DNA of 64,000 bases from positions 106,230-170,229 of the forward strand of contig MKUZ01000007.1 in assembly GCA_001899065.1 (NCBI GenBank), read 5' to 3'. Position 1 is the stretch's first letter. Every line of letters begins with the position of its first letter. Under the pieces are notes generated by a model that worked only from the letters and a program-made list of their open reading frames with translations, was not told the DNA's origin and made no database searches. This DNA comes from Devosia sp. 66-22 (GTDB taxonomy: Bacteria > Pseudomonadota > Alphaproteobacteria > Rhizobiales > Devosiaceae). The position numbers and the translations under genes are program-made. Of this stretch, positions 27,358 through 36,148 are shown one piece after another.

Positions 27358-27480
27358 ATGGCCAAGGGTCAGATGCGCTCCAACAAGGAAGCCAAGAAGC
27401 CCAAGAAGGAAAAGCCCAAGGTGCTCGCCACCGCCGGCATGAATACCGCCACCACGGCGCCCGCGGGCAAGAAAAAGTAG
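27358..27480 (+). CDS. Small lysine-rich conserved protein (40 aa)
   Basis: Reads MAKGQMRSNKEAKKPKKEK, then PKVLATAGMNTATTAP and ends GKKK. GAGGGAGAGAG lies just upstream and a strong terminator follows, so it appears to be a real single-gene transcript. I recall similar tiny basic proteins in Hyphomicrobiales genomes, but the role is unknown. Its basic, disordered composition suggests nucleic-acid association; that is inference. Confidence 0.75.
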   Translation: MAKGQMRSNKEAKKPKKEKPKVLATAGMNTATTAPAGKKK

Positions 27481-27501
27481 GCAGCCATCGTGCCTGCCAT
27501 G

Positions 27502-27530
27502 AAGGGCCGCCCCCGGGGCGGCCCTTTGTC
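27502..27530 (+). terminator. Rho-independent terminator after the 40-aa gene
   Basis: A perfect inverted repeat (AAGGGCCGCCCC, one base, GGGGCGGCCCTT) is followed by TGTCTTT. It begins 21 bp after the stop codon. Very stable stem with a modest T-tract. Confidence 0.8.
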
Positions 27531-27650
27531 TTTGCGCCGGTGGGAATGGGAGCGCTTCCGCGCCGCCAGCCCGCCGATGCCACCTTCCGCCTTCACCTCG
27601 CCGGCCAATTCGTGTTTTGTGCGCCTGATGGGCAGAGACCAGGCACAGGC

Positions 27651-29606
27651 GTGAGGATCGTCCTGACCGGCGCGTCGGGCGGCATCGGGCGGAGCCTCAT
27701 GGCGACGCTCGCGACCGCGCACGACATGATCGGCGTGGTCCGCGCGCCGCGACCAGCGGCAGCCGGCGCCACCTATGTCAGCTCCGCCGACAAGCCGGCG
27801 CTGGCGGCCGCCCTCGCCGACGCCGACTGCGTCATCCATTGCGCGCTCGACGCCAAGGCGAAGGGCCGCGACTTCCTTCCCGTCAACCGCGCGCTGAACA
27901 CCGAGATCCTCGAGGGCGCGCTCGGCGGCCGGTGCCGGCTCTATGTCTTCGTCAGCTCGCAGGTGGTCTATTCCGGCACCGATCCCGCCACGCCGGCCGG
28001 CTACCGCGAGGACCAGGAACTCGTGCTCACGCCGCGCGAGGACGATTACACGCGGCTCAAGATCGAATCCGAGCGCGAGGTGATCGCCGCCTGCGCCGCG
28101 GCCGGCGTCGACTATCTGGTCATCCGCCCCACCGTCGTGATGGGGCCGGGCATGGCGTGGTCGGAGGGGGTTGTCGCGGCGTCGAAATTCGTGGCGGCGG
28201 GCGTGCGGGGGCGCACAATGAACCTCGTCGTGGTGAGCGACCTCAGCCGGCAGGTGCAGCTCCTCATCGAGGGCGGCGCGCGCAACGACAGCTTCAACAT
28301 CGGCACGACGAATGTGCGCAGCGAAGACTATTTCGCGCAGGTGGGCGCGCTTGCCGGCCGCCGCCCGCTGTTCGTGCCGGACGGGCTGATGCGCGGCCTC
28401 GCGCGCTTCATCCCCTCGACGCTGTGGTTCTTTGGCCGTGACGTGGCGATCGACACCGACAAGCTGAAGGCGGCGACGGGCTTTCGCCCCGAGCGGCCGC
28501 TAGCGGGCTATTTCGCGCGCCGCCCGGTGCATGCCGCGCCCAATTCGCTCGACGCGCTGCGCCAGCATCTGAGCTCGCCGCATCCGTTCCGCACGCATGG
28601 GCAGGGCTATTATCTGTGGTTCAATCCGCAGCATGCCGACGACCGCGTGGCGATGGCGGCCTATAGCGGCATCGTCTCGCTCGAGGCGGATCGCATCCGG
28701 GTGCGGGCCGGCACGCGGCTCGCCGAGATCTGCGACGCGCTCGATGCGCGCGGCCTGCAGCTCGCGACGCTGCCCGAATTCCTCGGCATTTCGGCCGGCG
28801 CCTGCTTCTTTGTCGACGTGCATGGCTCGAGCCGCGAACATTTCTCGATGTACGAACTGATCGAGGACATCCGCTATCTCGACGACACCGGCGAGGAGAT
28901 CGTCGCGGCGCGCGACGAGGCCCTGTGGGCGGAGCTCAGGGCGCGCGACAGCCGCTTCATCCTCACCGAGCTCACCTTCCGCACGGAGCCGGCGAGCTGG
29001 CTCAGCAACCGCATGGTGTGGGAAAAGGAGACCGATCTCGACGCCTATCTCGACGGCGGCTGGCGCGCCAACCTCGCCACCACCATCCAGTGGTATCCGC
29101 ACTACCGCCAGTTGCTCGTCTACCACGTCAACCGGACAGGCGGACCGGACCGTGGCGCGGCCCCTTCGATCGCCCCGTTCCGCGGGTTGCCCTACCACTG
29201 GCAGCGTGGCGTGCTGGCGGCGCGGCTGCACGGCCGCACGCTGCAGGTCGACCGCGCCTTCCGCATCCTCGCCCCCTGGCGCGAGCTGTGGTTCGAGAGT
29301 TTCCTCGAATGGCTCTACGATCGCCGGCGCGCGATGTGGCGCGACATGGAGATGTGCCTCACCATCGAGGATGGGCGCAGCTTCATCGCTCAGCTCCGGC
29401 GCCTGCTCGACCGCGGCGACATGAGCGTGCGCAAACGCGCCTCGATCGGCCTGCGATTCTCGCACGACCGCGTGACAGGGCGCGACTATGTGTGGGTCGA
29501 GTTCGTCTCCGACGCCCCCGAGCTGGTCGAGCGCGTCATCGCCATGGCACGCGAGCTGGCAACCGAAGGCGTGCGCTTCCATCGCGGCAAATACGTGCCG
29601 CGATAG
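27651..29606 (+). CDS. Fusion protein: NAD-dependent epimerase domain + FAD-binding oxidoreductase
   Basis: 651 residues from GTG 27651 (VRIVLTGASGGIGRSL). Residues ~1-295 are an extended SDR: glycine motif GASGGIG (7-13), VSSQVVYSG, and catalytic YTRLK (133-137). Residues ~310-651 resemble FAD_binding_4/aldonolactone-oxidase or DprE1-like flavoenzymes: THGQGYYLWFN where the PP-loop is expected, IVSLEADRIRVRAGTRLAEICDAL, and SAGACFFVDVHGSS (381-394), where the flavin-binding VHG lies. Such enzymes oxidise sugars or sugar lactones; the SDR half could act on the same substrate in sequence. Substrate and pathway are unknown. The upstream in-frame ATG at 27540 overlaps the terminator and is unlikely. 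Confidence 0.82.
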   Translation: MRIVLTGASGGIGRSLMATLATAHDMIGVVRAPRPAAAGATYVSSADKPALAAALADADCVIHCALDAKAKGRDFLPVNRALNTEILEGALGGRCRLYVFVSSQVVYSGTDPATPAGYREDQELVLTPREDDYTRLKIESEREVIAACAAAGVDYLVIRPTVVMGPGMAWSEGVVAASKFVAAGVRGRTMNLVVVSDLSRQVQLLIEGGARNDSFNIGTTNVRSEDYFAQVGALAGRRPLFVPDGLMRGLARFIPSTLWFFGRDVAIDTDKLKAATGFRPERPLAGYFARRPVHAAPNSLDALRQHLSSPHPFRTHGQGYYLWFNPQHADDRVAMAAYSGIVSLEADRIRVRAGTRLAEICDALDARGLQLATLPEFLGISAGACFFVDVHGSSREHFSMYELIEDIRYLDDTGEEIVAARDEALWAELRARDSRFILTELTFRTEPASWLSNRMVWEKETDLDAYLDGGWRANLATTIQWYPHYRQLLVYHVNRTGGPDRGAAPSIAPFRGLPYHWQRGVLAARLHGRTLQVDRAFRILAPWRELWFESFLEWLYDRRRAMWRDMEMCLTIEDGRSFIAQLRRLLDRGDMSVRKRASIGLRFSHDRVTGRDYVWVEFVSDAPELVERVIAMARELATEGVRFHRGKYVPR

Positions 29607-29621
29607 GGCCTCGCCCTGGTC

Positions 29622-30266
29622 CTAGCCGAACAATCCCGCCGTCTTGATGCCGTCGATCAGGAACTGGATGGCGAGGGCGGCGAGCAGCACGCCGACGACG
29701 CGGCTCACCACCGCGAGGCCGGTGATGCCGAGGAGGCGCTGGATCGGGATGGCGACCAGCATGGCCGCGTAACACACGGCGAGGATAACCAGCATCGCCG
29801 CGATGACGAGGAACCAGTTGGCGCTGAACGCGCCCTCGGCGGTCGACAGCAGGATGATGGCGCTGATGGCGCCGGGTCCGGCGATCAGCGGCGTCGCCAG
29901 CGGAAATACCGAAATGTCGGGTCGGGTCTTGGCTTCGTTCTCTTCCTCGGGCGTCGTGCCGGTGCCGCCCGAATGGCGCGCGAACACCATGTCGATCGAG
30001 ATCAGCAGCAACAGCACGCCGCCGGCAATGCGCAGCGCCGGAATGGTGATGCCGAACAACTTGAGCAAGGGCTCGCCGAACACGGCGAAGAACAGCAGGA
30101 TGCCGGTGGCGATCAGCGTGCCGCGCAGCGCCATCGTGCGCCGTTCGCGCGTCGTCATCCGCTCGGTCAGCGCAGCGAACACCAGCACCAGATCGGCCGG
30201 GCCGATGGTGGCAAAGAAGGTCGACAGCGAGAGCAGGAAGGAGTCGAGACGCATGCCGGCCACCAT
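29622..30266 (-). CDS. MarC/UPF0056 family integral membrane protein
   Basis: 214 residues with six predicted transmembrane segments. Family signatures include the N-terminal LSTFFATIGPADLVLVFAALTE, FPLATPLIAGPGAISAIILL and SRVVGVLLAALAIQFLIDGI. The transport substrate of MarC proteins is not established. The start may be 30266 or the ATG four codons later (30254). It is convergent with the fusion gene, with stops 15 bp apart. Confidence 0.9.
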   Translation of the reverse strand: MVAGMRLDSFLLSLSTFFATIGPADLVLVFAALTERMTTRERRTMALRGTLIATGILLFFAVFGEPLLKLFGITIPALRIAGGVLLLLISIDMVFARHSGGTGTTPEEENEAKTRPDISVFPLATPLIAGPGAISAIILLSTAEGAFSANWFLVIAAMLVILAVCYAAMLVAIPIQRLLGITGLAVVSRVVGVLLAALAIQFLIDGIKTAGLFG

Positions 30267-30293
30267 GCCGGATTTGCCGCCGCTTGGCGAGGG

Positions 30294-31136
30294 CTAAGCC
30301 ACCCGCGCGGTGGCGATGTAGACGCCCGCCGCGATCGGTCGGCGGCCCAGATAGGCCCGCTGCATCGCCGCGTGGCCGAAGATGTCGACATCACCAAAGC
30401 CGCGCGCTGCGAGCCAGGGGACGATTTCGTCCAGCCCGATGCCGAAGGTGACGTTTTCGCCCATGGCCGAGGTGAAGACGCGCAGCCCGGTGGCACCGGA
30501 ACCTGTGAGCGCCGCGCTGTCGATCGAGTCGAATACGACGACGCTGCCGCTGGCGGAGTGCCCGGCGATGAAGGCCAGCGTGCGGTCGGCGCCGTCGCGC
30601 GTCAGGTAGACGATGACGCCCTGCCAGACGAACAGCGTGCGCTTGCCTTCGTCATAGCCGGCGGCACGCAGCCGCTCGCCGAGATCGTCATGATCGAAAT
30701 CGACCCCGACGAACCGGACATGGGCAGGCAGCGGCTCGACCACGCCGCGCAGCGCCTCGCGCTTGGCCGCCTGCGTCACCGGATGATCGACCTCGAACAC
30801 CGGCACGGCTGCCGCCTCGGGGAGGCGATAGCACCGCGTGTCGAAGCCTGCTCCTAGAACGACGATCTGCTCGGCACCGGCGCGCAGCTCGCGCACCATC
30901 ACAGCGGCGATATGCTGCTCGCGCGCCATCGCGAAGTTCATCAGCCCGTCGATGCCGGTCAGCCGGTTGATGCCGAGTGCCCCGACGACGCGCATGAACT
31001 GCACGGTGAGCGGATTGACGAAGCGGTGCGCATAGGGATCGGAGGAGGCGCGATCAGCCTCGGGGCGCGTCATCTCGATGGCGCGCACCAGCGCCACGCC
31101 GCGCGCCGTGCTGATCTGCCTGCGGTCGGCCTTCAC
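30294..31136 (-). CDS. Class I SAM-dependent methyltransferase (leucine carboxyl methyltransferase-like)
   Basis: 280 residues. The N-terminal [17 protein letters not shown] and [11 protein letters not shown], with the SAM site [17 protein letters not shown] and [16 protein letters not shown], match the family known as TIGR00027/LCMT-like, often annotated as putative O-methyltransferases. Natural substrate unknown. It starts with GTG overlapping the gshB stop by 4 bp, so it is coupled to glutathione synthetase; whether that reflects function is unclear. Confidence 0.88.
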   Translation of the reverse strand: MKADRRQISTARGVALVRAIEMTRPEADRASSDPYAHRFVNPLTVQFMRVVGALGINRLTGIDGLMNFAMAREQHIAAVMVRELRAGAEQIVVLGAGFDTRCYRLPEAAAVPVFEVDHPVTQAAKREALRGVVEPLPAHVRFVGVDFDHDDLGERLRAAGYDEGKRTLFVWQGVIVYLTRDGADRTLAFIAGHSASGSVVVFDSIDSAALTGSGATGLRVFTSAMGENVTFGIGLDEIVPWLAARGFGDVDIFGHAAMQRAYLGRRPIAAGVYIATARVA

Positions 31137-32074
31137 GCGCGGCGGCGTTCGATCGCATCCCAGATCAGGGGCGCGATGTCGGGACCGCCGAAGCGCTTGA
31201 TCTCGCGGATGCCAGTGGGCGAGGTGACATTGATCTCGGTGAGATAGTCGCCGATGACGTCGATGCCCACGAAGATCATGTCGAGCGCCTTGAGCCTGGG
31301 CCCGATGATGGCGCAGATTTCGCGTTCGCGCGCCGTAAGCTCGGACAGCTCGGGGCGGCCGCCGACATGCATGTTGGAGCGCGCCTCGCCTTCGGACGGC
31401 ACGCGGTTGATGGCGCCCACCGGCTCGCCGTCGACGATGATGATGCGCTTGTCGCCCTTGCGCACTTCGGGGAGGTAGCGCTGCACCATGAAGGGTTCGC
31501 GGAAGGCCTGTTCGAACAGCTCCAGCAGGCTGACAAGATTGTGGCTGCCTTCCTCGATGAAGAAGACGCCCGCCCCGCCATTGCCGTAGAGCGGCTTGAC
31601 GATGATGTTGCCGTGTTCCTTGCGGAACGCCTGGATCAACGCGCGGTCGCGCGTGATCAGCGTGGGCGGCATCAGCTGGGGAAACTCGGTGACGAGGATC
31701 TTCTCGGGCGCGTTGCGCACCGTGAAGGGCGGGTTCACCACATACGTCCGAGGGTGGATGCGCTCGAGCAGATGCGTGATGGTGATGTAGTTGATGTCGA
31801 AGGGCGGGTCCTGCCGCATCAACACCACATCATAGTCGGCGAGGTTCTGCCGCGCCGCTTCGCCCAGCCGGAAGTGCTCGCCCCTGGGCTTGTCGAAAAC
31901 TTCGACCGGCTGCACCGACGCCGTCAGCACGTTGTCGCGGAGGCCGAGCGAGCCGGTGGTGTAATACCCCAGCTGATGCCCCCGCGCCTGTGCCTCGAGC
32001 ATCATCGCAAAGGTCGAATCCCCGGCGGGATTGATCGAGGCGATGGGGTCCATCTGCACGGCAACTTTGAGCAT
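31133..32074 (-). CDS. gshB: Glutathione synthetase
   Basis: ATP-grasp ligase joining gamma-glutamylcysteine and glycine. 313 residues starting [20 protein letters not shown] at 32074; an upstream extension lacks family similarity. Motifs are [30 protein letters not shown] (ATP-grasp lysine and glycine loop), [20 protein letters not shown] and [19 protein letters not shown]. It sits in the common rsmI-yraN-gshB order and overlaps the methyltransferase gene. Confidence 0.96.
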   Translation of the reverse strand: MLKVAVQMDPIASINPAGDSTFAMMLEAQARGHQLGYYTTGSLGLRDNVLTASVQPVEVFDKPRGEHFRLGEAARQNLADYDVVLMRQDPPFDINYITITHLLERIHPRTYVVNPPFTVRNAPEKILVTEFPQLMPPTLITRDRALIQAFRKEHGNIIVKPLYGNGGAGVFFIEEGSHNLVSLLELFEQAFREPFMVQRYLPEVRKGDKRIIIVDGEPVGAINRVPSEGEARSNMHVGGRPELSELTAREREICAIIGPRLKALDMIFVGIDVIGDYLTEINVTSPTGIREIKRFGGPDIAPLIWDAIERRRA

Positions 32075-32090
32075 CACATCAGTCCGGTCA

Positions 32091-32465
32091 TCAAAAGGCG
32101 CCCACGATGTGGCGTGGCCAGGCGAAGGGCGCAAGGAAAATCACATCGAAGCGGAGATCGCCGGCAGCCAGGTCGGGCCGGCGCATCAGCCAGAGCTGCG
32201 CGGCATTGACGATGCGGTGCCGGTTGACCGCCATCAGCGCCTCGTACTCCTGGTGCGAGAAGCTGCGCGCCTTGACCTCGACGAACACGGTGACGCCGAA
32301 GCGCTGCACGATCAGGTCGATCTCGCCCACCGGGGTTTTCACCCGCCGCGCCAGCACCCGATAGAGCTGGGCGCGCAGGAACAGCTCGGCCCAGACCTCG
32401 CCGCGGCGCCCGGCGCCCTCGGCAAATCTGCGCTCACTGCGCGGCTTTGAGGGCGAGCGCGGCAT
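32091..32465 (-). CDS. YraN family endonuclease-like protein (UPF0102)
   Basis: 124 residues, starting [17 protein letters not shown]. Restriction-endonuclease-like core: [27 protein letters not shown] (D and E-x-K motif), then the Arg-rich [13 protein letters not shown]. Function is uncertain; it is possibly nuclease-related. The start at 32465 lies inside the rsmI 3' end, giving a 32-bp overlap that suggests translational coupling. An upstream open frame through rsmI is a shadow. Confidence 0.9.
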   Translation of the reverse strand: MPRSPSKPRSERRFAEGAGRRGEVWAELFLRAQLYRVLARRVKTPVGEIDLIVQRFGVTVFVEVKARSFSHQEYEALMAVNRHRIVNAAQLWLMRRPDLAAGDLRFDVIFLAPFAWPRHIVGAF

Positions 32466-33312
32466 CGTAGACGTCCTTGCGCTTGAGACTGTAGCGGGCG
32501 GTGATGTCGTCCACCGCAGCGCGCAGCGGCTGATCCGCCATCGCCCTGGCGAGCGCGGCGCGCCACTCGTCGGGATCGACAGTGATTTTGGCGGCACCGG
32601 CGACGACGATGACCGCCTCGCCCTTCTCTGTCTCCCCGAACAGCGGCGCGAGGTCGCCCAGCGTGCCGCGATGCACGCGCTCGAACTTCTTGGTGAGCTC
32701 CAGCGCCACCGCGGCCAGCCGGTCCGGCCCGAGCATCTCGGCCATTGCGGCCAGCGCTTCGCCCAGCCGTCGCGGCGATTCGTAGAACACCAGGGTTTCC
32801 CGCCGCTCACGAAGCGCGGCGAGCGCGGTCTTTCGTGCCTCGGCTTTTGGCGGCAGGAAGCCGGCGAAGGTGAAGGCATCGGTCGGCAGCCCAGCCACCG
32901 CCAGCGCCGCCAGCAGCGCCGATGCGCCGGGGGCTGCGAACACCGGCTGGCCCGCCTCGCGCACGGCGCGCACCAGCGGAAAGCCCGGATCGGACAAAAG
33001 CGGCGTGCCCGCATCGGAGATCAGCGCGACGCGCCCACCGCGCGCGATGTCCTCGGTGATGGTGTCGAGCAGCGCCCGTTCATTGTGCTCGTGCAGCGCC
33101 TTGCGCGGCGTTGCGATGCCGAAATGCTCGGTCAGCCGCGCGCTGGTGCGCGTGTCCTCGCAATAGATCACATCGGCCGCGGCCAGCGTTTCGAGGGCGC
33201 GGATGGTCATGTCGCGTAGATTGCCGATCGGGGTCGCCACCACGTGCAGCCCTGGCGTCAGCTCCGGCGCCTCGAACGCCGTACCGGCAATGAAATAGCG
33301 CCGTTCGCGCAC
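32434..33312 (-). CDS. rsmI: 16S rRNA (cytidine(1402)-2'-O)-methyltransferase
   Basis: Methylates the 2'-OH of C1402 in 16S rRNA. 292 residues with a GTG start. The tetrapyrrole-methylase fold shows VVATPIGNLRDMTIRALE, YCEDTRTSARL, ALISDAGTPLLSDPGF and VFYESPRRLGEAL. It is divergent from the LpoA-like lipoprotein gene and followed by yraN and gshB, the conserved order in many Proteobacteria. Confidence 0.96.
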   Translation of the reverse strand: MRERRYFIAGTAFEAPELTPGLHVVATPIGNLRDMTIRALETLAAADVIYCEDTRTSARLTEHFGIATPRKALHEHNERALLDTITEDIARGGRVALISDAGTPLLSDPGFPLVRAVREAGQPVFAAPGASALLAALAVAGLPTDAFTFAGFLPPKAEARKTALAALRERRETLVFYESPRRLGEALAAMAEMLGPDRLAAVALELTKKFERVHRGTLGDLAPLFGETEKGEAVIVVAGAAKITVDPDEWRAALARAMADQPLRAAVDDITARYSLKRKDVYDAALALKAAQ

Positions 33313-33519
33313 TGGGTCGTCCCTCTGTGCCGCGCCCGGCGCTCGTGCGCCAGCCGCGGTTTCTTTCTGCTCTGGCCGACCGCGCCGAGCGGCGGCTCAC
33401 CCGGCCAACCGCGCGGAAACGCCCTAACAAGTCCCTAATGCGAGCTTTAAGGAGGGGCTGCGGTTTTGTATAGGACGGATGGAACGGGCGCGCCGGCGCC
33501 GGCGAGAGGAACGAGCAGG

Positions 33520-34710
33520 TTGGATTCGGTCACGGTCAGCCGCAGGGCGCTTCTGGGAGGACTGTCGCTCCTCACGCTTTCGGCCTGCACCGGCGGCGGC
33601 TTCGATTTCGGCGGCTTCGGCCCCGACCGGCCACCCGACAACGACCAGGGCCTGCCGCTGGCCGAGGGCCAGACCTTCGGCAGCGGACCTGTCCGCGTGG
33701 CCCTGCTGCTGCCGCTCTCGGGTGAGGCGGCGCAGGTGGGCAGCTCGATGGCGCATGGCGCCGAGCTCGCGATGGATTTCATCGCCCAGAACCCCAAAAT
33801 CAACGACAACATCACCCTCGTGCTCAAGGACACCGGCTCGTCGGCGCAGGCCGCCGCCGCCGCGGCGCAGCAGGCGGTGAGCGAGGGCGCGTCGCTGATC
33901 CTCGGACCGCTGCGCGCCGACCAGGTGTCGGCGGCGGGCGGCGTGGCGCGCTCGGCGGGCATCCCTCTGATCGGCTTTTCCAACAATTCGGGCGCCGCGC
34001 AGCCGGGCATCTACCTGCTCAATGTGCTGCCCGAAACCGAAACCAAACGTTCGCTCGGCTATGTCAAGTCGCTGGGCAAGCGCGCCTTTGCCGGCATCTT
34101 CCCCAATTCGGACTATGGCCGCATTCAGCAGAGCGCCTTCACGCAGGCCGCCGCCGACCATGGCCTGCGTGTGGTGGGTGTCTACAGCTTCGGCTCGGAG
34201 GCCGAGGCGCGCACCGTGGTCCAGCAGGTCGCGCCGCTGCTGCAGCAGGGCCAGGTCGACACGCTGTTCCTGCCCGACCGCGCCACCGCGCCCAGCTTCG
34301 GTGTGCTGTTCGAGGAGGCCAAGGTCGCCGGCGGCGCCATCCAGATCGTCGGCTCGGCCGACTGGAACGGCGACCAGAGCATCCTGGCAACGCCCTGGCT
34401 GTCGGGCGCGATCTACCCCGCCGTCGACGATGCCGGCTACAACGCCATCCTGCCGCTCTACCAGGCCAAGTTCGGCGGCCGGCCCCATCCCTTCGTCACC
34501 CTCGCCTATACCGGCGTGGTGCTCGCCAACGTCTCGTCACTGTCGCTGGGCACGCCGCGCTACGATCGCGCCCAGCTTACCACCCCCGGCGGCTTCAACG
34601 GCCGCGACGGCGTGTTCCGCTTCCTGCAGGACGGCCGCAGCGAGTACGCGCTGGTGATCAAGAAAACCGGCATCGGCGGCGCGCAGGTAGTGGACGGCGC
34701 CAAGCTGTAG
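33520..34710 (+). CDS. Penicillin-binding protein activator / LpoA-like lipoprotein
   Basis: Periplasmic-binding-protein-fold lipoprotein thought to support PBP1 activity in peptidoglycan synthesis; a solute-binding role is the alternative. A TTG start at 33520 after GAGAGGA gives 396 residues; an alternative TTG at 33466 adds 18. Lipoprotein signal: SRRALLGGLSLLTLSAC. The body has VRVALLLPLSGEAAQVGSS, ILGPLRADQVSAAGGVARS and FPNSDYGRIQQSAF. The context, divergent from rsmI-yraN-gshB, is the classic LpoA/YraM neighbourhood. Its stop is only 4 bp before the transposase start. Confidence 0.88.
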   Translation: MDSVTVSRRALLGGLSLLTLSACTGGGFDFGGFGPDRPPDNDQGLPLAEGQTFGSGPVRVALLLPLSGEAAQVGSSMAHGAELAMDFIAQNPKINDNITLVLKDTGSSAQAAAAAAQQAVSEGASLILGPLRADQVSAAGGVARSAGIPLIGFSNNSGAAQPGIYLLNVLPETETKRSLGYVKSLGKRAFAGIFPNSDYGRIQQSAFTQAAADHGLRVVGVYSFGSEAEARTVVQQVAPLLQQGQVDTLFLPDRATAPSFGVLFEEAKVAGGAIQIVGSADWNGDQSILATPWLSGAIYPAVDDAGYNAILPLYQAKFGGRPHPFVTLAYTGVVLANVSSLSLGTPRYDRAQLTTPGGFNGRDGVFRFLQDGRSEYALVIKKTGIGGAQVVDGAKL

Positions 34711-34714
34711 GCCC

Positions 34715-35725
34715 ATGTCCGTTCTGAGCAAAGCCTACTTTCACGATGAAGCCGCCGCCTTCGCCCATGTTGAGGCGTTGCTGTGGGCCAATGGCCGGGT
34801 TTGCCCCCACTGTGGAACGGTCGATCACAGCTACCCGCTCAAGAACCAGCGTTCGAAACCGTCCAAGAAGAACCCGGAAGGCGTCGAACGCCACGGCCTC
34901 TACAAGTGCTCCGACTGCCGTAAGCAGTTCACGGTTCGCATTGGCACGATCTTCGAAGAAACCCACCTGCCGCTCCACAAGTGGTTGCAGGCGATCCACC
35001 TCGTTTGCAGCAGCAAGAAGGGTATCTCTGCCCACCAGCTGCACCGCACGCTTGAGGTCCAGTACAAGACGGCGTGGTTCCTTGCTCACCGCATCCGCGA
35101 AGCCATGCGCACTGGCGGTCTGTCCCCGATGGGCGGCAACGGCCAGCCGGTCGAGGTCGATGAAACCTACATCGGCAAGATCGATGCCGTGACCCGCGCC
35201 GAAATGCGCCCCTACAACGCCTCTACCAAGGCCGCGATGAAGAACATCGTTCTTACTCTGGTCGAGCGTGGCGGTTCGGCTCGCTCGTTCCATATCGACA
35301 GCGCCAGCGTGAACAAGGTGCTGCCGATCCTGCTCGCCAACCTGCACCGCGAAACCGCGCTGATGACGGACGCTGCCGCGCTCTATCGCGGCCAGATCGG
35401 CAAGACGTTCGGCTCCCACGACTACGTTGACCACGGCGCTTACGAATGGGCGAAGGGTCCGCGCATCCACTCCAACACGGTCGAAGGCTACTTCTCGATC
35501 TTCAAGCGCGGCATGAAAGGCGTGTATCAGCACTGCTCTGAGAAGCATCTGCACCGCTACTTGGCAGAGTTTGATTTCCGCTACAGCAACCGCTCAGCGC
35601 TTGGCGTTGAAGATCAGGAACGGGCGGAACGCGCCCTTGCCGGCGCCAAGGGCAAGCGCCTCACCTATCGCGGGCCTCGTGGATACGCCGCCGCCAGTGA
35701 GGCGCCGTTTTCAGACGCGTGGTAG
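34715..35725 (+). CDS. IS1595-family transposase
   Basis: 336 residues. The N-terminal zinc ribbon has VCPHCG and YKCSDCRKQF (~residues 30-75). An ISXO2-like DDE domain follows, with VEVDETYIGK (first Asp), LMTDAAALYRG (second Asp) and HSNTVEGYFSIFKRGMKGVYQHC at the third site. The protein looks full length and undamaged. The ATG is 4 bp after the LpoA-like stop, leaving no room for a left terminal repeat unless it lies within the coding end of that gene. I see no matching inverted repeat downstream. It may be an immobilised or passenger transposase. Confidence 0.92.
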   Translation: MSVLSKAYFHDEAAAFAHVEALLWANGRVCPHCGTVDHSYPLKNQRSKPSKKNPEGVERHGLYKCSDCRKQFTVRIGTIFEETHLPLHKWLQAIHLVCSSKKGISAHQLHRTLEVQYKTAWFLAHRIREAMRTGGLSPMGGNGQPVEVDETYIGKIDAVTRAEMRPYNASTKAAMKNIVLTLVERGGSARSFHIDSASVNKVLPILLANLHRETALMTDAAALYRGQIGKTFGSHDYVDHGAYEWAKGPRIHSNTVEGYFSIFKRGMKGVYQHCSEKHLHRYLAEFDFRYSNRSALGVEDQERAERALAGAKGKRLTYRGPRGYAAASEAPFSDAW

Positions 35726-35823
35726 GAAGCGGTTGCGCTGAGATTCGGCGTATGATTCAATGACGCTGTTGGGGTGACGCCCGACGCACCTGCTTGGTCT
35801 ATCCGCTCACCCTGGCCGGGGTA

Positions 35824-35934
35824 TTACCGAGACGGATAGGAACGGCAGTGAGCACATACGTGCTCCCACCGCCCGAAGCGGTAGCGGATGTAAGACACCA
35901 CGCTGACCGCCTTAGGCCACACACAAGTAACCAT
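35824..35934 (-). CDS. Possible small protein (36 aa), unrecognised
   Basis: Minus-strand frame MVTCVWPKAVSVVSYIRYR continuing to WEHVCAHCRSYPSR. AAGGAG lies 7 bp before the ATG, a strong ribosome site rare by chance. A hairpin-forming GATGGG...CCCATC pair lies upstream (35954-35971). A C-x2-C near the end could bind metal. No known family recognised. The rest of 35726-36148 holds no larger gene, only this ORF and the 14-bp hairpin. Confidence 0.45.
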   Translation of the reverse strand: MVTCVWPKAVSVVSYIRYRFGRWEHVCAHCRSYPSR

Positions 35935-36083
35935 TGCTGGTCTCCTTGGATCTGATGGGTCAAACCCCATCGGGTCCGGGATCGCACCATTGCGCCCCGC
36001 GTCCGATCAGGGGCAAATCCGGCGAAAGCAACGGTGGCGCGTCGGGCGCCGACAATCGGTATAGTTAACGAGTCGTTGTCGGT

Positions 36084-36116
36084 CAACATGCCTTGGGGAA
36101 AACCCAAGGCATGTTG
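36084..36116. repeat. Perfect 14-bp inverted repeat with GAAAA loop
   Basis: Arms CAACATGCCTTGGG (36084-36097) and CCCAAGGCATGTTG (36103-36116) enclose GAAAA. It lies between the divergent small ORF and the winged-helix-like gene, 32 bp before the latter's start. It has no T-tract. It could be an RNA hairpin in the leader, a protein-binding dyad, or an element end. Confidence 0.65.
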
Positions 36117-36148
36117 CGCACGTCGAGACTCATGTGTTACGAGGGGGC

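Noticed and set aside
32466..33014. Long N-terminal extension of the yraN reading frame
   Set aside because: It overlaps rsmI in another frame; family length and start motif support the ATG at 32465.
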